Positions 26,700 through 35,921 of a DNA stretch of 64,000 nucleotides are shown here, piece by piece. The DNA is taken from assembly GCF_045635475.1 (NCBI RefSeq), contig NZ_JBJGXI010000013.1, positions 36,983 to 100,982 of the forward strand, given 5' to 3'. A program made the position numbers and the translations under genes. Each line of letters starts with the position of its first letter. Positions within the stretch are counted from its first letter, which is position 1. The notes under the pieces are model-generated. The model did not search any database, was not told where the DNA came from, and was given only the letters and a program-made list of their open reading frames with translations. The stretch comes from JBJGXI01 sp045635475 (GTDB lineage: Bacteria; Bacillota; Bacilli; Bacillales; Amphibacillaceae).

Positions 26700-27353
26700 G
26701 TGTTAAAGATATTTGTTTTAGGACTGGGCCCAACACTCATGATTTTTATCGGCTTGTCTATTGGTAATAGTGTTCCATTTACCTTCCTTCTATTTTACAG
26801 TTGGCTATTGGTGATCCCTTTAATTAAGAAAACTAAGGATGGTAATTGGAATGAACTGTTTCAAAAGAACACGATAGACATAAAAACTGTAGGTATCGGT
26901 TTAATTAGCGGGTTGGTAATGATGATCATGGTCTATGGCGCGTTCACATTACTTTTTGATACTGTCATTGATGTTTCTTCATTACAGACGCTGCTAGAGA
27001 AGTGGAACTTCACGGGAATGGAGGCAATAATCTTAGTCGTTATTCTTTTGTGTATAAATCCTATATTAGAAGAATTATACTGGCGTGAATATATGTATAC
27101 ACGTTTAAAAACAAGAATAGGACCAACAAGAGCGATTATTCTTACTGCTTTTCTTTATAGTCTATATCATCTCTTGACGCTTATACCTATGCTACATTGG
27201 CCATTTGATGTATTGGCGGTTGCACCTGTTTTTATGGCAGGTATTTTGTGGGGGTATTTTAGAGCTAAGTTACATTCAATAATTGCACCAGTTATTAGTC
27301 ACCTTCTAGCTGATGTGGGTATTATGCTCACGTACCTTATTCATATTTTGTAA
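26700..27353 (+). CDS. CPBP-family intramembrane metalloprotease
   Basis: A polytopic membrane protein of 217 residues. The CPBP/Abi motifs are present in order: EELYWREYMYTRL (EExxxR) near residues 124-136, LYSLYHL with the second His near 157, and SHLLADVG with the last His/Asp near 203. The family includes CAAX prenyl endopeptidases and, in Firmicutes, bacteriocin self-immunity proteins. GTG 26700 is preferred because GGGGGGAG precedes it. The target is unknown. No bacteriocin gene is visible nearby. Confidence 0.82.
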   Translation: MLKIFVLGLGPTLMIFIGLSIGNSVPFTFLLFYSWLLVIPLIKKTKDGNWNELFQKNTIDIKTVGIGLISGLVMMIMVYGAFTLLFDTVIDVSSLQTLLEKWNFTGMEAIILVVILLCINPILEELYWREYMYTRLKTRIGPTRAIILTAFLYSLYHLLTLIPMLHWPFDVLAVAPVFMAGILWGYFRAKLHSIIAPVISHLLADVGIMLTYLIHIL

Positions 27354-27408
27354 TATTTTAAGCCATCCTGCTCATGCTATAGATAAGATACATAAACATG
27401 AGGTAGAT

Positions 27409-28242
27409 ATGATGGCTAAAGAGAAGCATTGGAATAGATATCCATTTATTTTTATATCCGTAATTCACACATCGTTACTCATATATACATTTATAAAGTG
27501 TAAAGATCGTAAGCGATTGTTTATATTGCTGTTAACGAATACAAGTATGGCTTATCATTTTGAATACTTTGTATTAAATTTATTTCAAAGTTATCAATAT
27601 AAACCAAAGTTTTTTAATAACAAGATATTTGATAATATTGCTGGTTCGATCTTATCACAAGCACTTTTGATTCCATTTACAGCGGTTTATATCACTGCTT
27701 TTCAATTGAATTGGAAAATTAAAATATTGTTTAGCATCTATTTCGGACTGATTGAGATGTTTTTTAAGAAGATAAAAATATACAAACAATATTGGTGGAA
27801 AACAACATATACGGTAATACTTTTACCAATGTATTTTATGTTTAGTGATGCTTGGTATAAACGGTTAAACACGAACAACCAGTATGTTCAATTTATTTCT
27901 CTATATCATATGATTCTTGTTATGTATGTGAATAATTTGTTTGTATTTGCCTTAACTAGAAAAATTAGATTTGGTTTTGGGAAATTGCACACTTGGACGG
28001 AACATTTTAAACTTGCTCCTTTATATGCAATTTATAAAACACTATGTTTTACATGGCTTGTTAGGAGCAAATCGAAGCGATCAAGTGTGATTGCTCTTGG
28101 TGCATCGATTTTAGCAGACTATGGATTGACGAAATTCAAGATAATAAAGGCAAATAAGTATGTGCGACCGATTTTGTTTATGAATCCAATTATCCTAGGT
28201 TTTGCATATTGGTTTAAAAAAATGGTCGGTGAAAGAAAATGA
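27409..28242 (+). CDS. Polytopic membrane protein of unknown function
   Basis: The 277-residue protein is basic and aromatic-rich with about six to eight hydrophobic segments and no recognised domain. It lies 55 bp after the CPBP protease gene on the same strand. The start is one of two adjacent ATGs (27409, 27412) after GAGGT; the frame is open upstream to 27313 without a ribosome site. It ends in a strong convergent terminator. I do not recognise the family. Confidence 0.72.
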   Translation: MMAKEKHWNRYPFIFISVIHTSLLIYTFIKCKDRKRLFILLLTNTSMAYHFEYFVLNLFQSYQYKPKFFNNKIFDNIAGSILSQALLIPFTAVYITAFQLNWKIKILFSIYFGLIEMFFKKIKIYKQYWWKTTYTVILLPMYFMFSDAWYKRLNTNNQYVQFISLYHMILVMYVNNLFVFALTRKIRFGFGKLHTWTEHFKLAPLYAIYKTLCFTWLVRSKSKRSSVIALGASILADYGLTKFKIIKANKYVRPILFMNPIILGFAYWFKKMVGERK

Positions 28243-28249
28243 TCATAAG

Positions 28250-28290
28250 AAAACCTTCCTCGTGTACGCTGCAGAGGAAGGTTTTTTATT
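28250..28290. terminator. Bidirectional terminator between convergent genes
   Basis: AAAACCTTCCTC (28250-28261) pairs with GAGGAAGGTTTT (28274-28285), with T runs on both sides. Confidence 0.88.
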
Positions 28291-29726
28291 TACTTTAATA
28301 GTTGATCAATCCATTTGGTATAATTTGTTTTGTCATAGCTGTGGTACAATTCACTTGATAATCGAATTGGATCTCCAAAGAAGAACCGTTCATACTGTGT
28401 TTGCCGAGTTCCAAAAGCGCTCATTGTCAAATCCCAGGCGAGTCGAAACAGCTTGACTCGATCTTTTGCTTTTCTAGTAGCAGCTTGTAAATACAGTTCT
28501 AAATCAGATTGAAGTTCAGATTCAAAATCTTCCTCTGTTGGAATCGTGATGATTCCACTTGTAGCTAGTAGCTGTACAATTTCGGTCAACCGAGGATAAA
28601 CCTTTGGAAAATAAGCACTGGCAACCTGTAATGGGGTAACATTTGGTCGCATTAATCCAAATTCATCTACTTGTGCATCTGTTTCTGAAGCTGTTAATAA
28701 TGCCTTCATTGTTTCAAGTGCCATAATAATCTCTGCTAGCTTTTGTTGAACATGCTGGTATTCACTGCTATTGATCGTGTCGACAATCGATTGCGTTACT
28801 CCTAGGACAAATTCGGTTTTTATAATCTGCCTGGAAACGACTTGATGCAGAGTAAATGGTAAAAAGGCGCTATGGTTTTTAAATTTGTTAGCAACTTCTA
28901 TATTGTCGTAATAAAATACTCTGTCCCAAGGAACAACGACGTTATCGAAGACAACAATCGTGTCCATCTCCTCGAAGCGGGAACTTAACGGATAATTAAA
29001 CTTAGAGTCTCCCGCCATAAACGATTCTCTACATATAAATTTCAAACCTTTTGTATTGCTAGGAATAGAAAAGAAAAATGCGCTAGTTGAATCAGACACT
29101 CCACCCGGAGATAACACTAGAATTTCGTCGGTTATGCCACCCTGTGTTGCAAGTAAACGAGCTCCTTTAACAACGATTCCTTCATCCGTAGTATCGACTC
29201 TTCTCGCAGCAATAGGAGGTTGATCACTATCTTCAAAGTAAAACTGAGATCGATTGATTTGAGGGTTAATAAATGTATGGGTAAAGGAAAGGTCCTCTTC
29301 CCGTGCGTGCTCATAAAATTCAATAAGATTATCTGGAAAGCAATTTTTTTTACCACGTAAAAACTCCGCTGATGAAGCGAATGCCATTAATACGGTATTC
29401 ATATAATCAGGACTTCTCCCCATCATGCCGGCACTTTTCTTAGCCCAGTGCTGTATCATATTTCTGCGTTTATGTAAGTCACTTATTGTTCTCGGCTGTA
29501 GAAACGATGTACCGATCTTATCCTTGGTCGTAGGTGATACATAAGTCATCACATCCGATAATGATTGCTCATGTTGTAAATCATATAATGCAGCTTGACT
29601 AGAAATTATCCCTTTAAAAGCAGCATGTTCGGAAATTTTACCTGTAATTTTCTTGCCATCTATCCAAATTTCTGACTGCATATTGTCAATTCGATTCACA
29701 TAATCTATCCCGGATTTAGCTGTCAT
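28290..29726 (-). CDS. 4-hydroxyphenylacetate 3-monooxygenase family (HpaB/YoaI-like)
   Basis: A flavin-dependent aromatic hydroxylase of about 478 residues, of the HpaB/PvcC family. It uses FADH2 from a separate reductase to hydroxylate phenolic rings. SGIDYVNRIDN near the N terminus, GRSPDYMNTVLMAFASSAEF near residues 100-119, THTFINPQINRS near 148, and DNVVVPWDRVFYYDN near 267 are typical. B. subtilis YoaI is the closest I recall. ATG 29726 is chosen because AAGGGGTG precedes it; GTG 29735 overlaps that site. No reductase (HpaC) gene is adjacent. Confidence 0.88.
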   Translation of the reverse strand: MTAKSGIDYVNRIDNMQSEIWIDGKKITGKISEHAAFKGIISSQAALYDLQHEQSLSDVMTYVSPTTKDKIGTSFLQPRTISDLHKRRNMIQHWAKKSAGMMGRSPDYMNTVLMAFASSAEFLRGKKNCFPDNLIEFYEHAREEDLSFTHTFINPQINRSQFYFEDSDQPPIAARRVDTTDEGIVVKGARLLATQGGITDEILVLSPGGVSDSTSAFFFSIPSNTKGLKFICRESFMAGDSKFNYPLSSRFEEMDTIVVFDNVVVPWDRVFYYDNIEVANKFKNHSAFLPFTLHQVVSRQIIKTEFVLGVTQSIVDTINSSEYQHVQQKLAEIIMALETMKALLTASETDAQVDEFGLMRPNVTPLQVASAYFPKVYPRLTEIVQLLATSGIITIPTEEDFESELQSDLELYLQAATRKAKDRVKLFRLAWDLTMSAFGTRQTQYERFFFGDPIRLSSELYHSYDKTNYTKWIDQLLK

Positions 29727-29984
29727 GCAACTCACCCCTTGATCAAATATAAGAACAACTTTATAAGATTCCCTACATTACCTGACTGTACTAATTAATA
29801 TTCATTTAACATTGTATGATGAATATCAAGCGATAATTATCAAAAAATTTGTAAATTAGTCAATATCATAATACGGATAGCTGTATAAGGTAATTATGAA
29901 ATCGACTCAAATGATGATAGAATAAATTCAAAATAATAGGGATGCAAAAAGCTGAAAATCGAATTAGAGTATACAGGCAGAACG

Positions 29985-30303
29985 GTCATTAGCGCGGTTT
30001 TGTACCGTTATTTGGAAATTATTTTCAGAAGAATTGGAACAAATGCAATTTCAAGCAATTACGATGCTTGATGTAAGTTATGTATTTACTCATATTTTTG
30101 GATACAGCGTTAAGGCAAAGTACAACCTTGCAGCTTAGTTATTTACTAATTGATTTTTCTGGATGCCGATTATGGATACGAGCGAAGCGCATTACATCTA
30201 TCAACTCGACTCTGCATTAAAGTTAATTGGTGTAGACGTAATCGTTACCGGAATTCGTCCTGAAATCTCTCAAACCTTAGTATCACTTGGTTATTCGATT
30301 TAA
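29985..30303 (+). pseudogene. Decayed RsbR-like STAS protein
   Basis: No full frame exists, but the end reads MDTSEAHYIYQLDSALKLIG and then VIVTGIRPEISQTLVSLGYS, the C-terminal half of the RsbR/RsbS STAS domain. Just before it, LLIDFSG appears one frame away. Further upstream AVLPLFGNYF-like words occur in a shifted frame. Several frameshifts are needed, so this is a decayed stressosome-type gene. The rest of the 740-bp gap (29727-30466) holds only AT-rich DNA and the dat terminator. Confidence 0.6.
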
Positions 30304-30423
30304 GGAAATCCATACAAGAGCCAACCTCCAGTAGGTACGCGAACAAATTGGATTTACATATAAAAAAGAAGTCAATAGTACCCGTTCATAATTTATATAA
30401 CTTGAAAAATAAGCAATACATAA

Positions 30424-30459
30424 AAAACCTAGTATTGGTCTGCGACCATACTAGGTTTT
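30424..30459 (-). terminator. Terminator of the dat gene
   Basis: A 17-nt arm starting at 30424 pairs with 30444-30459 around a 3-nt loop (one bulge), and a T run follows on the minus strand. Confidence 0.85.
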
Positions 30460-30466
30460 CGACTCA

Positions 30467-31339
30467 TCAGATTTGTGCTGTAAACAAGGAGTCTTTTATG
30501 TTGATATCACTTTCAAATGCTTTTTGCAATTGTGTCGTTATTTTTCCAGGCTCACCAGTTTCTACAGTTTTTCTATCAATCTTTACGATTGGCATGACTT
30601 CAGCTGTGCTACTAGATAAAAAGATTTCATCCGCATTATGCAATTGTTCAACAGTAAAGGCTTCCTGAATAAAGGGTATTCCTAGCTGATTGGCCAAATC
30701 TTTTAATTTTAAACGAACACAACCGTGCAAGATATGGTTCGTTTCCGGATGTGTATAAATCGCACCGTCTTTAGCCATGTATACATTCGATGCACTGCAT
30801 TCGGTAACTAGTCCATCACGATGTAGAATTGCCTCAAAACAACCAAGCTCTTTAGCTTCTTGCTTTGCGAGCACATTCGGCAGGAGATTAAGGCTTTTAA
30901 TGTAACAATTTTGCCATCGCACATCAGGAAGAGTAATCACGGACACACCATTCTTTAGGTTTGCGATTGGGCGAGATAATTTTTGCACATAGGTATAAAG
31001 GTTTGCATTCACCTCTGGAAACACATGGTCCCTCGCTGCTGAACCCCTCGTTACTTGCAAGTATACCTTGGCATCTTCTGAAACATCATTTACCTTCAAT
31101 AAATCTAATAAGTACTCCATTGTTTGCTGTTTATCAAAAGGTAAATGTATTTTGATAGCTTCAGCCGAGCGGAATAATCGTTCAACATGTTCAAATAATA
31201 AATGGAATTCCCCTTGATACACACGAACTACTTCGTAAATTCCATCGCCAAATTGCAGCCCACGTTCTTCAAAAGGATACGTCAATGAGTCACGATCCAC
31301 CAACCCATGCTGTGTCCATACTTTTGAATAGATTGACAA
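30467..31339 (-). CDS. dat: D-amino-acid (D-alanine) aminotransferase
   Basis: The 290-residue PLP enzyme of fold type IV interconverts D-alanine plus 2-oxoglutarate with pyruvate plus D-glutamate, feeding peptidoglycan. The YPFEERGLQFGDGIYEVVRV start near residues 21-40, the Schiff-base Lys in YIKSLNLLPNVLAKQEA near 146-162, and EAILHRDGLVTECSASNVY near 168 are typical. It starts at TTG after GGGGGATT. It is a single-gene unit, with a terminator after its stop. Confidence 0.93.
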   Translation of the reverse strand: MSIYSKVWTQHGLVDRDSLTYPFEERGLQFGDGIYEVVRVYQGEFHLLFEHVERLFRSAEAIKIHLPFDKQQTMEYLLDLLKVNDVSEDAKVYLQVTRGSAARDHVFPEVNANLYTYVQKLSRPIANLKNGVSVITLPDVRWQNCYIKSLNLLPNVLAKQEAKELGCFEAILHRDGLVTECSASNVYMAKDGAIYTHPETNHILHGCVRLKLKDLANQLGIPFIQEAFTVEQLHNADEIFLSSSTAEVMPIVKIDRKTVETGEPGKITTQLQKAFESDINIKDSLFTAQI

Positions 31340-31516
31340 GCTAATCCCCCTTTATGAACTCTAATTATAGCTAAGTGAAAACTATTATATCAAAATATTC
31401 TGTGATATCCTATGTTATTGAATGGAAATTCGCGACACCTGGTTAGGTTATTTGTCACAAATGATAAATGAAGGCTGTTTTCTGAAAGGTTGTTATTACG
31501 TAAAATAACTAGTATG

Positions 31517-31688
31517 CGTCGTAACTTGGAGAGTGGTTAACCCGCTCCGGAAATCCACTTCGCTTTCCGCGGGGTCTCACTTATTCCACTATTCCCGCAG
31601 GAGTCGAATTGGATTTCCCCTGCTGCTAACGGGATTACTCTTTACGTTGGGTGCCTGGTGCGGAAATCACGAGCACTACGTTACGACG
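31517..31688. repeat. MITE-like element with 9-bp perfect terminal inverted repeats
   Basis: The 172-bp non-coding element has ends CGTCGTAAC (31517-31525) and GTTACGACG (31680-31688). Inside are GC-rich words such as CGCTTTCCGCGGGG and TTCCCGCAGGAGTCG, which I recall as common parts of dispersed Bacillaceae intergenic repeats. It has no gene. It lies between dat and the tRNA promoter and is clearly richer in G+C than its flanks. Confidence 0.6.
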
Positions 31689-31810
31689 GATATTATTTCA
31701 AATATGAAGTGAAAAAACAACAAAATTTATGAAAAGTGCTTAAATAAACAGCAAAAAAACAAATGAATTCGCTTACTTTGAGAACTTTGACGAAAAGTGT
31801 CATTTTGCTA

Positions 31811-31839
31811 TTGCATACGCCTATTATGCTTGTTATACT
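31811..31839 (+). promoter_or_regulatory. Promoter of tRNA-Gly
   Basis: TTGCAT (31811-31816) and TATACT (31834-31839) are 17 bases apart, about 80 bp before the tRNA. Confidence 0.65.
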
Positions 31840-31918
31840 ATCTAACATACTTTAATTTAAAGTTTAATAATTTTCCAATGTAGTGGATACATATTGAATG
31901 AATACCACTAATAAAAAT

Positions 31919-31992
31919 GCGGGTGTAGTTTAGTGGTAAAACCTCAGCCTTCCAAGCTGATGTCGAGGGTTCGATTCCCTTCACCCGCTCCA
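31919..31992 (+). tRNA. tRNA-Gly (anticodon UCC)
   Basis: The 74-nt cloverleaf has a 7-bp acceptor stem GCGGGTG/CACCCGC. Its anticodon stem TCAGC/GCTGA holds a CTTCCAA loop (anticodon TCC), and the T-arm loop is TTCGATT. Discriminator T and an encoded CCA end it. It is a single tRNA with its own promoter and terminator. Confidence 0.97.
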
Positions 31993-32005
31993 TACTTATG
32001 TGAGC

Positions 32006-32049
32006 AACGCAGTGTTTCGTTTGGAATCAACGAAGCATTGCGTTTTATT
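32006..32049 (+). terminator. Terminator after tRNA-Gly
   Basis: The arm at 32006-32020 (AACGCAGTGTTTCGT) pairs with 32030-32044 apart from one mismatch, followed by TTATTTTG. Confidence 0.8.
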
Positions 32050-32147
32050 TTGTCTAATTTATTGTTGCCTTAATGCTTGCTCATGATTGATATCGATTGT
32101 ATCCTAGGGACTAAGTGGGAACATAAGTAAAAAGGTGGACCAAAAAT

Positions 32148-33857
32148 ATGAAACAATTGCAGGAACGTTTACGACAAATAGATGGCAAGAGTTATAAAGC
32201 GTATAAATCAATTCAAGGTAGATATTCATATCATCGCTTTGAAATGATGATTGACTATGTCCAAGGTGACCCGTTTGCGGCCCCTTCAAAAATTAGAGTT
32301 ATTATACCGAGTCAGTATCGTAATATTAGAGAAGATTGGAAAAATAGTAAGCATCGTAAAGTTTATGTGGAAGATGTAATTGCTCGTCATGTAGCAAGGG
32401 CTATAGAAAAAAATACCATTCAAGCTAAAGGATCAGGTAAAAGTGGTTTGCTTACCATTGATGCACCTGGGCAGGAAATAATCGAGAGAACTGCTGTCAC
32501 CATCAACCCAAATCACTTAACCATCTGTCTTTCAGTCGGGTTGCCAGCTAATGGTCGTAGAATTAATGGGAAAGAAGCGGAAAAGCTGTTAACAAAAGCA
32601 TTACCGACTGTTTTGGAGCAATCGATTTTCTCCATAACGGATGCAGAAATTGAACGAGTTGTACAATTGGCAGATCAACAGCAAGCAATACGAGAGGCAA
32701 TGAAAGCACATGGCTGGATTTCCTTTATCGCAGATGGGGCAATTTTACCTAGAAAGAGTGGCATCAGCAATCGTCCGCTGAATGATGCAATTCCGTTTAG
32801 AAGTCCGGAAGCAGATAGGGTCAGTATTTCGATTCCGCATCAAGATCAGCCAATTACCGGGATGGCGCTTAAAGAGGGAATTGTACTGATTGTTGGTGGT
32901 GGGTATCATGGAAAAAGTACCCTGTTGAATGCTATTGAGCGCGGAGTGTATCATCATATAGAAGGTGACGGCAGAGAATATGTACTAACTGATCCAGATG
33001 CAGTTAAGGTGCGAGCGGAAGATGGCAGACAGGTGACGACGGTAAACATATCCCCGTTTATCAACGATTTGCCACATAAACAAAATACAAAAAGATTCAG
33101 CACAGAGAATGCTAGTGGCAGTACTTCACAAGCAGCTAACGTAGTTGAGGCTCTCGAAGCTGGTGCATCTACGATTCTTATCGACGAAGATACGAGTGCT
33201 ACAAATTTTATGATTCGTGACGAGCGTATGCAACAGCTAGTCGCTAAAGAAAAAGAACCAATTACTCCATTTATTCATAAAGTGAAGCAGATGAACGAGC
33301 AGTTAGGTGTATCTACTATACTAGTTATGGGTGGTTCTGGAGACTATTTTGATGTGGCTGACCAAATTATCATGATGGATCAGTATCAACCATTTAATGT
33401 AACTGAAAAAGCGAAACAAATCGCAAAACAATTCCCAAGTCACACAGAATCTTCTGAGCAAACATTGTTTGGCGATCTACCGCAGCGACAATTTTCACAA
33501 GATAGCTTACAAACACAACGTGGCAAAAAATCAAAGGTGCAAGCGAAAGGCAAGCATACGATACTAATGGGCAAAACGGATATTTCGTTGCAAGCAGTGG
33601 AACAATTAGTGGATAGCTCACAAACAAATGCGATTGCTGAAATGATTCGCTTCTTAGAACAGAAACAAGGATTAAAAACAAAACAATCTCTGCATGATCT
33701 ATTAGATAAAATCGAGCGGCAGTTAGATGAATCTGGACTAAGTTCTTTTGCGCCATATCCTAATCAGCATCCAGGTGACCTGGCAAGACCACGTCGTTTT
33801 GAAATTGCAGCAACGTTGAATAGAATCCGTACCGCAAAGGTGATCGATTTGTCTTAA
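32148..33857 (+). CDS. Predicted ATPase of the ABC class
   Basis: The 569-residue soluble protein belongs to the ABC_ATPase family (PF09818). Walker A GGGYHGKSTLLNAIERGVY is near residues 249-267. Family hallmarks around the signature region follow: RSEDGR-like RAEDGRQVTTVNISPFI near 301, and ASGSTSQAANVVEALEAGAS near 324-343. TILIDEDTSATNFMIRD near 344 is the Walker B equivalent. There is no membrane part and no transporter partner. Its job is unknown; a nucleic-acid or RNA-repair role has been proposed for relatives. It is the first gene of the conserved block leading to queG. Confidence 0.88.
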   Translation: MKQLQERLRQIDGKSYKAYKSIQGRYSYHRFEMMIDYVQGDPFAAPSKIRVIIPSQYRNIREDWKNSKHRKVYVEDVIARHVARAIEKNTIQAKGSGKSGLLTIDAPGQEIIERTAVTINPNHLTICLSVGLPANGRRINGKEAEKLLTKALPTVLEQSIFSITDAEIERVVQLADQQQAIREAMKAHGWISFIADGAILPRKSGISNRPLNDAIPFRSPEADRVSISIPHQDQPITGMALKEGIVLIVGGGYHGKSTLLNAIERGVYHHIEGDGREYVLTDPDAVKVRAEDGRQVTTVNISPFINDLPHKQNTKRFSTENASGSTSQAANVVEALEAGASTILIDEDTSATNFMIRDERMQQLVAKEKEPITPFIHKVKQMNEQLGVSTILVMGGSGDYFDVADQIIMMDQYQPFNVTEKAKQIAKQFPSHTESSEQTLFGDLPQRQFSQDSLQTQRGKKSKVQAKGKHTILMGKTDISLQAVEQLVDSSQTNAIAEMIRFLEQKQGLKTKQSLHDLLDKIERQLDESGLSSFAPYPNQHPGDLARPRRFEIAATLNRIRTAKVIDLS

Positions 33858-33890
33858 ATAGAAAAAATTTAAAGGAAAGGAGGGATTGGA

Positions 33891-35030
33891 ATGGCTTATG
33901 AGCAGTTGAAGCAAGAACTTATTACCTACAGTAAAAAGATCGGTATCGACAAAATCGGATTTACTTCTGTTGACGAGTTTTCCGAATTGAAATCCCGTTT
34001 AAAGCAGCAGCAGGAATTAGGCTATCAATCTGGATTTGAAAAAGGGAGCATTGACGAACGCACGGAACCTGTTCGGCTTATGCCGCAAGCCCAGTCGATC
34101 ATTGCGATTGCACTTGCCTATCCATCAAAAATGAAAAAACCGCCAAAGAGCACGAAAGAAGAGCGCCGTGGTGTGTTTGCTCGTGTATCGTGGGGGCAAG
34201 ATTATCACCATGTGTTAAGAGCAAAGCTAGAGCAGATCGGTGAATTTTTAGAAAAGAAGATGGACGGTTTTGAGTATAAATCGATGGTCGATACAGGAGA
34301 ATTATCGGACCGTGCCGTCGCAGAACGGGCCGGAATTGGCTTTAGTGGGAAAAACTGTGCAATTATTACGCCAGAATTTGGCTCTTATGTGTATCTAGGT
34401 GAAATGATTACAAACATTCCTTTCACTCCAGACGAACCAATTGACGATGGTTGCGGCACCTGCACAAAGTGTATTGATGCATGCCCGACAGGTGCACTTG
34501 TCCAGGGTGGTCAATTGAATGCACAAAAGTGCCTTGCATTTTTAACACAAACAAAAGATTTCTTACCTGATGAATACCGAGGGAAGTTAGGAAATACATT
34601 GTATGGGTTCGATAACTGTCAAGTGGTCTGTCCGAAAAACAAAGGTAAAGATTATCATTTTCATCCGGAGATGGAGCCTGATCCTGAAATAGCCAAACCA
34701 AAACTTATCCCACTTTTGTCGATGAGTAATCGTGAATTCAAGGAAAAGTTTGGTAACGTTTCTGGTTCATGGCGAGGAAAGAAACCAATTCAAAGAAACG
34801 CAATCTTAGCATTAGCACATTATAAAGATGAAAAAGCAATCCCTGAGTTAATCCGATTAATGCAACAAGACCCAAGACCGGTTATTCGCGGAACGGCTGC
34901 CTGGGCGCTAGGTAAAATTGGAACGGCCACAGCATTTGAAGCTATTAAAACTGCTAAACAAAAGGAAAAAGATGAGGCAGTACTTGAAGAAATGGATAAG
35001 GGACTTGATTTTTCATTGATTAATAGCTAG
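33891..35030 (+). CDS. queG: Epoxyqueuosine reductase
   Basis: The 379-residue enzyme makes the last step of queuosine synthesis, reducing epoxyqueuosine in tRNA with cobalamin and two 4Fe-4S clusters. GFTSVDEFSELKSRL is near residue 23. The clusters are formed by CGTCTKCIDACPTGAL near 188-203 and the later DNCQVVCPKNKG near 242. C-terminal HEAT-like repeats (about 300-370) bind tRNA. It starts at ATG after AAAGGAGGG. In B. subtilis the orthologue (yhbA) likewise precedes yhbB and trmL. Confidence 0.95.
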   Translation: MAYEQLKQELITYSKKIGIDKIGFTSVDEFSELKSRLKQQQELGYQSGFEKGSIDERTEPVRLMPQAQSIIAIALAYPSKMKKPPKSTKEERRGVFARVSWGQDYHHVLRAKLEQIGEFLEKKMDGFEYKSMVDTGELSDRAVAERAGIGFSGKNCAIITPEFGSYVYLGEMITNIPFTPDEPIDDGCGTCTKCIDACPTGALVQGGQLNAQKCLAFLTQTKDFLPDEYRGKLGNTLYGFDNCQVVCPKNKGKDYHFHPEMEPDPEIAKPKLIPLLSMSNREFKEKFGNVSGSWRGKKPIQRNAILALAHYKDEKAIPELIRLMQQDPRPVIRGTAAWALGKIGTATAFEAIKTAKQKEKDEAVLEEMDKGLDFSLINS

Positions 35031-35039
35031 ATGTTGGGA

Positions 35040-35076
35040 GGGTCGTGACACTTTATTCAGTGTCACGACCCTGTTC
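35040..35076 (+). terminator. Terminator after queG
   Basis: A perfect 12-bp stem GGGTCGTGACAC / GTGTCACGACCC is followed by TGTTCTT. Confidence 0.85.
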
Positions 35077-35188
35077 TTATGTACTGTATTATTACTATTA
35101 GTTTAAAATAATATTAAGTTTTTAAAAATATCTTTCTACTATTTGTTTCCTCTTGTACAATGGAAAAAAAGGTTGAGAAGGTGTTAGG

Positions 35189-35713
35189 ATGAACGATGAT
35201 TCCTATTTGTATTACGATGAGTTAGAAACCCCGATTGGTGTAATCACAGTTATAGCTTCACAGAAGGGAATTTGTCGGGTTGATTTTGGTAGAATGAAAG
35301 ATATTTCTACCTCATGTAATTTATGGGGCAAAAAGCATTTTCAATCTCCAGAATTTATTAACGATCAAATGCAAGTGGAGAGTGTAAAGCGACAACTAAC
35401 GGAGTACTTTATTGGAGAAAGGCAGTTATTTGAAATAGACCTTGATTTATATGGTACACCTTTTCAGAAAAAGGTATGGGATGCACTGTATGCAGAAATC
35501 CCTTACGGCGAAACGAGATCTTATAAGGAAATTGCAAAAAGTATACACGCACCAAAAGCAATCCGTGCTGTCGGTGGTGCGGTAAACAAAAATCCTATCG
35601 CAATTATTATTCCATGTCATCGAGTGATAGGAAGTAATGGCTCATTAGTTGGATATAACGGAGGAATTGATAAAAAGGAACATTTATTACGTTTAGAAAA
35701 TGCACCCATCTGA
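35189..35713 (+). CDS. ogt: Methylated-DNA--protein-cysteine methyltransferase
   Basis: The 174-residue suicide repair protein removes O6-alkylguanine lesions. The active site IPCHRVIGSNGSLVGYNGG near residues 143-161 holds the acceptor cysteine. The helix-turn-helix stretch YGETRSYKEIAKSI near 108 and the arginine-finger region KAIRAVGGAVNKNP near 125 flank it. It lies between queG and yhbB with its own start signals (AGAAGGTG) and a terminator overlapping its stop. Confidence 0.94.
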   Translation: MNDDSYLYYDELETPIGVITVIASQKGICRVDFGRMKDISTSCNLWGKKHFQSPEFINDQMQVESVKRQLTEYFIGERQLFEIDLDLYGTPFQKKVWDALYAEIPYGETRSYKEIAKSIHAPKAIRAVGGAVNKNPIAIIIPCHRVIGSNGSLVGYNGGIDKKEHLLRLENAPI

Positions 35714-35744
35714 TGGTAAAAAGCCATGCAGTGGGTGTTTTTTT
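35703..35744 (+). terminator. Terminator overlapping the ogt stop
   Basis: CACCCA (35703-35708) pairs with TGGGTG (35732-35737), with inner ATGG/CCAT, and a run of seven T residues follows. Confidence 0.8.
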
Positions 35745-35921
35745 GCTTTAGCGATAATGTAAAAGGATGTGTCTAACTTCAGTCAACTTCTCGATTCATA
35801 GTCCATTAATGTATATAATAAATAGAGTCCATCCACTAAGCGGCGCTTCATGTCGTGGATATCCGAATTGTTCTGCTTTTTTCCTTAGCCTCATAGAATA
35901 CTGTAGGAAGGGGAGGAGAGC

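Noticed and set aside
28202..28456. 84-codon plus-strand frame across the terminator and the hpaB end
   Set aside because: It crosses a strong bidirectional terminator and is antisense to a conserved gene.
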